11,647 nt of DNA from UBA5272 sp964577625 (GTDB lineage Bacteria; Patescibacteriota; Minisyncoccia; Phycocordibacterales; UBA5272). The DNA lies in contig CAZNZP010000019.1 in NCBI GenBank assembly GCA_964577625.1, forward strand, positions 1 to 11,647. The letters run 5' to 3'. The notes beneath the pieces were generated by a model that had not been told where the DNA came from, ran no database searches, and saw only the letters and a program-made list of their open reading frames with translations. Below, one piece after another: positions 7,958 to 11,647 of this stretch (position 1 is its first letter; each line of letters opens with the position of its first letter). The position numbers and the translations under genes were made by a program.

Positions 7958-8437
7958 ATGCAATTTAGAATTCCTCAATTCTTAGATATTGAAGATAAGG
8001 TTTTTGGACCTTTCACTTTTAAACAGTTCGCATATTTGATTGGAGCTTTAGGGTTTGGTTTTATTTTTTGGAGAATTATTCCTGCAAAAGCTATTGCTAT
8101 ACCTCTTATTCTTATTTTTTCTGGTACTTTTGTCGCTTTAGCTTTTGCTAAAATCAATGATAGACCTTTTGCTGACATGTTGGAAGCTGCTTATAAATTC
8201 TTAATTGGGAATAAAACATATGTTTGGCATCAAGAGCAAAAAATTGAAAAAGAGGAACCTAAAAAAGATCTTCGTGCTTTAGATATTTTAAAAAGAAACC
8301 AGACGGAAAAAGAAGAAATTAGTGCTTTTGATAAAATTAAAGAACTTTCTGGAAAATTAGATATTTTGGATGAGAAAAAGAAACACTCCATTAATCTAAG
8401 AGAAGAATTAATTAAAAGAAATGAACTAAAAAAATAA
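7958..8437 (+). CDS. PrgI-family membrane protein (T4SS inner-membrane component)
   Basis: A 159-aa protein. Its N-terminus shows the PrgI-family pattern: IPQFLDIEDKVFGPFTFKQF at residues 5-24, two membrane helices at about 24-40 and 45-65, and INDRPF at 66-71 followed by an amphipathic segment to about 90. PrgI of the pCF10 conjugation system is a small VirB3-like membrane partner encoded next to the VirB4 ATPase. The same adjacency is seen here, with the VirB4 halves directly downstream. Residues 92-159 form a charged Lys/Glu-rich cytoplasmic tail that adds about 65 residues to the core. Both helix ends and the charge distribution suggest N-in, C-in topology. The start is fixed by the promoter six bases upstream and by the family's usual N-terminus. 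Confidence 0.85.
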   Translation: MQFRIPQFLDIEDKVFGPFTFKQFAYLIGALGFGFIFWRIIPAKAIAIPLILIFSGTFVALAFAKINDRPFADMLEAAYKFLIGNKTYVWHQEQKIEKEEPKKDLRALDILKRNQTEKEEISAFDKIKELSGKLDILDEKKKHSINLREELIKRNELKK

Positions 8438-8454
8438 TAACAACCATTTTCTAA

Positions 8455-8463
8455 TGCTATAAT
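8455..8463 (+). promoter_or_regulatory. Extended -10 promoter TGCTATAAT for the split VirB4 pair
   Basis: TG at 8455-8456 and consensus TATAAT at 8458-8463, six bases (AGAAGC) before ATG 8470. It probably drives both the N-terminal VirB4 gene and the ATPase gene, since the latter has no such element of its own. Confidence 0.75.
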
Positions 8464-8469
8464 AGAAGC

Positions 8470-9057
8470 ATGGCAAGAAATCCTTCTCAAAATTTTGTCC
8501 CAATTAAAGAAATTCGAAGTGGAATAATGATTTTAAACAATGGCAACATGAGAGCCATTGTTTCTACTACATCTTTAAATTTATCTTTAAAAAGTGAAGA
8601 TGAGCAAATGGGTATTATTACAGCTTTTCAAAGCTTTTTAAACTCTTTAGATTTTAATATTCAAATATTTGTTCAGTCCAAAAAAATAGACATTCGAGAT
8701 TATATAAGAACTTTAAAAGAGAGAGAAAAAGATGTTAGGGAAGAACTTTTAAAAATTCAAATACGTGAATATACTGATTTTATACAAAAATTTACAGAGG
8801 AGCAAAATATTATGACCAAGACTTTTTATGTTGTTATACCTTATGATATTCCCACCATTACTGGTAATGTAAAAAGGATGACTGATGTCGATTTCGTCAA
8901 AAATGAAAACCAGTTAATGCAAAGGGTTTCTATCGTGATTAGCGGCTTAACTGCTTTAGGTTTAAAGCTAGAATTGGTAAACACTGAAGATATTGTTAGT
9001 TTGTTTTATAAATTATTCAATCCAAATGAGTTGGATATTAACACAAAAAGATCATAA
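8470..9057 (+). CDS. TraC/VirB4 N-terminal domain protein, encoded separately
   Basis: A 195-aa protein corresponding to the N-terminal, non-ATPase domain of VirB4/TraC ATPases. It opens with NFVPIKEIRSGIMILNNGNM (residues 7-26), followed by a SEDEQ motif at 42-46. FLNSLDFNIQIFVQSKK (56-72) and a charged helical stretch come next. NIMTKTFYVVIPYDIP spans about 114-129, and the protein ends near LFYKLFNPNE. No Walker motifs are present. Single-chain VirB4 proteins carry this region fused to the ATPase. Here 195 + 603 residues from this gene and the next give about the length of one VirB4 (near 800 aa). I recall the same two-gene arrangement as common in Parcubacteria, so it looks like an established split and not a recent frameshift. 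It probably binds the ATPase half and contacts the membrane components (inference). Confidence 0.8.
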   Translation: MARNPSQNFVPIKEIRSGIMILNNGNMRAIVSTTSLNLSLKSEDEQMGIITAFQSFLNSLDFNIQIFVQSKKIDIRDYIRTLKEREKDVREELLKIQIREYTDFIQKFTEEQNIMTKTFYVVIPYDIPTITGNVKRMTDVDFVKNENQLMQRVSIVISGLTALGLKLELVNTEDIVSLFYKLFNPNELDINTKRS

Positions 9058-9061
9058 AGAT

Positions 9062-10873
9062 ATGGGTATTTTAGATATTTTTTCAAAAAAGAATAATCAG
9101 GATCCAAATATAGAACCTACCAAAGAAGAGGTTTATGATAAAGCTAGTGCTGAGCTAAAGAACTTTATAGCTCCTGCTGGATTGAAAATTGATGCTCAAC
9201 AATTAAATCTTTCAGGAAAAATCGCCAAGAGTTTTTTCATTATTTCTTACCCAAGATATTTGGATGATTCTTGGCTAGCTCCAATAATTAATCTTGATAA
9301 AATTTTTAATGTTTCTATTCACATCACACCTTTGGCTACAGCTGAAATGATGAAGAAATTTCAAAAGAAAGTGGTAGAGATAGAGAGTCAGATTTATGTT
9401 AAACAGGAAAAAGGGGAAGTTCGTGATCCTAAACTTGAAACCGCTCTTCGAGACCTTGAAGACTTGAGAGACTCTCTTCAACAGTCTAGTGAAAAAATGT
9501 TTGAAGTTGGTCTTTATATTACAATTTTTGGTGACACAGATGATGAGATAAAAAAAGTAGAAACTGAAATCAAAAATATTTTAGAAAGTAGATTAATTTA
9601 TGTAAGACCAGCTCTCTTTCAACAAGCTGAAGCTATTCGTACCACAATGCCTTTTTGTCTTGATGAGATCAAAATCACCAACCAACTAAACACTTCCCCA
9701 CTTTCTTCATTCTTTCCATTTCTTTCTTTCGACTTATCAACCAATAGCGGTATTTTGTATGGTCTAAACAGACACAATGGTTCACTTATACTTTTTGATA
9801 GATTTTCTTTAGAGAACTACAACAGTATGGTCTTTGCTACTTCTGGTTCTGGTAAATCTTATTATACAAAATTAGAAATTTTGCGTACTTTAATGTTTGA
9901 TACCAATGTCATCATTATTGACCCTGAAAGAGAGTATGAATATTTAGCTGAATCTGTCGGTGGAAGATATTTTAATATTTCTTTAAATTCAGACCATAAC
10001 ATAAATCCTTTTGACTTGGCAGAGCCAGGAGAAGATGAATCTGTAGCCGATGTTCTTCGAAGTAATATTATTCACCTCGTTGGACTTATGAGAGTTATGC
10101 TCGGCGGGCTAACTCCGGAAGAGGATTCTATTGTGGATAGAGCTTTAACTGAAACTTATGCCATCAAAGACATTACTCCAGATACAGAAAGTTTAGACGG
10201 AGTAGAATTTCCAGTATTAGGAGACTTTGCAGAAGTTTTATCTGGTATTGAAGGATCTGAAAGCGTCTTACAAAGACTTTCCAAATATACAGAAGGGGTG
10301 TGGTCTGGATTTATTGGTCAACCTTCTAATATTGATATTAATAAAAAATTAATTTGTTTTTCTATTCGTGACATGGAGGATGAATTGAAACCAGTTGCTA
10401 TGTATATTATTACTCATTATATCTGGGGAGAAATCAGAAAGGAGTTAAAGAAAAGACTGTTAATTATTGATGAGGCTTGGATAATGATGAAAAATGAGGA
10501 CACAGCTTCTTTCTTATTTGGTATGGCAAAGAGAGGAAGAAAATACTATTTAGGTCTATCTGTAATCTCACAAGACGTTGGAGACTTTTTACGTTCTGCT
10601 TATGGTTTACCAATCATTACCAACTCCAGCATGCTTTTACTTCTCAAACAATCTCCTTCTAGTATTGACCTTGTACAAAAAACTTTTAATCTCACAGATG
10701 AAGAAAAATACTTACTCTTAAGCTCGGGTGTGGGAGAAGGCATATTCTTTGCTGGACAAAAACATGTGGCCATTAAAGTTATTTCTTCTTATGTAGAAGA
10801 CCAAATAGTGACTACCAATCCAGCTCAACTCCTTGAAGCAAAAAAGAAAAGACAACAAGAGCAAACTCTATAA
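9062..10873 (+). CDS. virB4: VirB4/TraC-type T4SS ATPase (ATPase half of a split VirB4)
   Basis: A 603-aa P-loop ATPase that powers assembly or transport in T4SS, acting at the inner face of the cytoplasmic membrane. Walker A is TSGSGKS at residues 260-266 (Lys265). DPEREYEYLAE at 287-297 and NINPFDL at 313-319 are typical VirB4/TraC signatures. Walker B is LLIIDEA with Asp470-Glu471, and SQDVGDFL at 503-510 is the following conserved motif. The C-terminal segment has GEGIFFAGQKHVAIKVIS and ends TTNP, also family-like. The first 240 residues include the middle VirB4 domain with a coiled-coil stretch near 95-145. ATG 9062 (MGILDIFSKK) is preferred to ATG 8993, whose 23 extra codons only re-read the upstream gene's end in another frame. 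The gap to the upstream gene is four bases, in a different frame, with no clear Shine-Dalgarno or promoter, so translation is probably coupled. Confidence 0.95.
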   Translation: MGILDIFSKKNNQDPNIEPTKEEVYDKASAELKNFIAPAGLKIDAQQLNLSGKIAKSFFIISYPRYLDDSWLAPIINLDKIFNVSIHITPLATAEMMKKFQKKVVEIESQIYVKQEKGEVRDPKLETALRDLEDLRDSLQQSSEKMFEVGLYITIFGDTDDEIKKVETEIKNILESRLIYVRPALFQQAEAIRTTMPFCLDEIKITNQLNTSPLSSFFPFLSFDLSTNSGILYGLNRHNGSLILFDRFSLENYNSMVFATSGSGKSYYTKLEILRTLMFDTNVIIIDPEREYEYLAESVGGRYFNISLNSDHNINPFDLAEPGEDESVADVLRSNIIHLVGLMRVMLGGLTPEEDSIVDRALTETYAIKDITPDTESLDGVEFPVLGDFAEVLSGIEGSESVLQRLSKYTEGVWSGFIGQPSNIDINKKLICFSIRDMEDELKPVAMYIITHYIWGEIRKELKKRLLIIDEAWIMMKNEDTASFLFGMAKRGRKYYLGLSVISQDVGDFLRSAYGLPIITNSSMLLLLKQSPSSIDLVQKTFNLTDEEKYLLLSSGVGEGIFFAGQKHVAIKVISSYVEDQIVTTNPAQLLEAKKKRQQEQTL

Positions 10874-10876
10874 TTC

Positions 10877-10885
10877 TGATATAAT
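10877..10885 (+). promoter_or_regulatory. Extended -10 promoter TGATATAAT for the last gene
   Basis: TG at 10877-10878 and consensus TATAAT at 10880-10885, seven bases (ATATTTA) before ATG 10893. It starts three bases after the VirB4 stop codon. No -35 box or Shine-Dalgarno sequence is seen. Confidence 0.75.
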
Positions 10886-10892
10886 ATATTTA

Positions 10893-11647
10893 ATGAAAAA
10901 TTTTAAAATAAAATTTTCCTCAATTTTTTTGGTTTTAATTTTTACTTCATTTTTCTTTTTTGTTGAAGTAAAAGCTCAAACCTATACCATTTCTTCCAAA
11001 ATTAACATTGCTTGGGAGGTTTTAAATAGTTATACACCTCCATTTTACGAAGGAAAATCTTTAGCTCCTGAACAAGCTGATATTAAAGCTATAGCTGATA
11101 TTGAAGTTTTGACTCCAGTTGGGATTTTAGATCCAGATAAACTTTTTTATGCTTGGACATACAATAATTTTTATGCTCATAATTACTCAAAAACTGGAGG
11201 TAAATCAATCTATTTTACCCTTGATAGTCTAGTAAGCGAAAATGTTATCAATTTAAAAGTTTATGAAAATAATAGACAAGACAATCTTTTAGATGAAAAA
11301 ACTATCAGAATAGCCCCTAAAAAGACTTTACCTATACTTTATAGAAAAAACTCTAACCCTATTGTGACTTATGCTAATGCTATCAATAAAAAATATGAGG
11401 CTTATAAAGTAAATCCTGGAGAAAGTTTTGAGATTTTAGCAGAACCTTATTTTTTTACTACTAAAACAGCAAAATCTAGTAATTTAAGCTACGTATGGTC
11501 TGTAAACGGTATCCCAGGTAATATAAATTACTCTAATATTTTTGATTATAAAGCTCCTGGAAGGGCTTATGGAGACTTTGGGGTAGGGCTCACCATAAAC
11601 AACGACTTTAAGATTTTACAAAAAAGTGAAACTCTTTTAAATTTTAT
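10893..11647 (+). CDS. Secreted protein of unknown family, cut by the right edge
   Basis: The frame is open from ATG 10893 to the window end: 251 complete codons plus two bases. It begins with a signal peptide: Lys-rich start, very hydrophobic Phe-rich core at about residues 8-24, and a likely cut after Ala28 (V-K-A before Gln29). The visible mature part is rich in Tyr, Asn and beta-prone stretches, for example FYAWTYNNFYAHNYSKTGGK at about 87-106 and SYVWSVNGIPGN near 213-224. This suggests Ig-like or PKD-like beta-sandwich domains, but I cannot name a family. No cysteine is present in the visible part. It is too short for a lipoprotein call, and no Cys follows the signal peptide. Its place directly after the VirB4 pair suggests an extracellular partner of the system. 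Confidence 0.85.
   Translation, partial: MKNFKIKFSSIFLVLIFTSFFFFVEVKAQTYTISSKINIAWEVLNSYTPPFYEGKSLAPEQADIKAIADIEVLTPVGILDPDKLFYAWTYNNFYAHNYSKTGGKSIYFTLDSLVSENVINLKVYENNRQDNLLDEKTIRIAPKKTLPILYRKNSNPIVTYANAINKKYEAYKVNPGESFEILAEPYFFTTKTAKSSNLSYVWSVNGIPGNINYSNIFDYKAPGRAYGDFGVGLTINNDFKILQKSETLLNF

Noticed and set aside
8993..9061. Earlier ATG for the VirB4 ATPase gene
   Set aside because: The extra 23 residues overlap the conserved C-terminal end of the upstream gene in another frame. MGILDIFSKK at 9062 is the natural start.
9040..9070. Programmed frameshift joining the two VirB4 halves
   Set aside because: No slippery heptamer with a downstream structure is evident at the stop. Both protein ends look natural, and a start codon sits four bases after the stop.
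1653..9481. Minus-strand reading frames of 60-90 codons within the + strand genes
   Set aside because: They lie entirely opposite well-supported genes, show no family motifs, and lack promoters of the type seen in this window.
559..11647. Alternative genetic code (UGA as Gly) as in Gracilibacteria/Absconditabacteria
   Set aside because: All seven complete genes end in TAA or TAG, but none has an in-frame TGA, which would be frequent under that code.
559..11647. Complete conjugative element (relaxase, coupling protein, integrase, attachment sites)
   Set aside because: Only VirB4, PrgI-like and VirB6-like parts can be recognised. No relaxase, VirD4, integrase, tRNA gene or flanking direct repeat is visible.

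Overview
The window is AT-rich and codes almost entirely on the + strand. From base 559 to its right end it carries a block of type IV secretion system (T4SS)-like genes of the kind found in Patescibacteria/CPR, most likely a Parcubacteria-type organism. The family calls rest on remembered family features: a PrgI-family two-helix membrane protein, a VirB4/TraC-type ATPase encoded as two separate genes, a large VirB6/TrbL-like polytopic protein, and several secreted or membrane proteins without a recognised family. Reading frames are intact with UGA as stop, so the UGA=Gly code of Gracilibacteria/Absconditabacteria is not indicated.

Layout. Bases 1-556 (minus strand) hold a piece of hydF, the [FeFe]-hydrogenase maturation GTPase. 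It begins abruptly just after its P-loop and runs off the left edge. At 559 the + strand block starts with a 289-aa single-pass membrane protein. A 793-aa secreted cysteine-containing protein (1444-3825) and a strong palindromic terminator (3837-3872) follow. A second set comes next: the VirB6/TrbL-like protein (3895-6744), a charged coiled-coil protein (6781-7929), PrgI-like (7958-8437), the N-terminal half of VirB4 (8470-9057), the VirB4 ATPase half (9062-10873), and a secreted protein cut by the right edge (10893-end). No relaxase, VirD4 coupling protein, RNA gene, CRISPR array, insertion sequence or attachment site was recognised.

How the genes fit together (inference). The two VirB4 parts would form the energising ATPase at the inner face of the membrane. 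The PrgI-like and VirB6/TrbL-like proteins would form the membrane channel. The secreted and single-pass proteins would act on or outside the membrane, and the coiled-coil protein in the cytoplasm. Whether the system moves DNA, moves protein or builds a pilus cannot be read from this window.

Two patterns stand out. Five genes (3895, 6781, 7958, 8470, 10893) each carry an extended -10 promoter of the form TGNTANAAT ending 6 or 7 bases before the ATG, with no Shine-Dalgarno sequence. This predicts leaderless mRNAs that start at the start codon. Second, the junction at about 552-558 removes both the hydF P-loop and the place where the first T4SS gene's promoter would lie. It is therefore either a real recombination breakpoint or an assembly misjoin.
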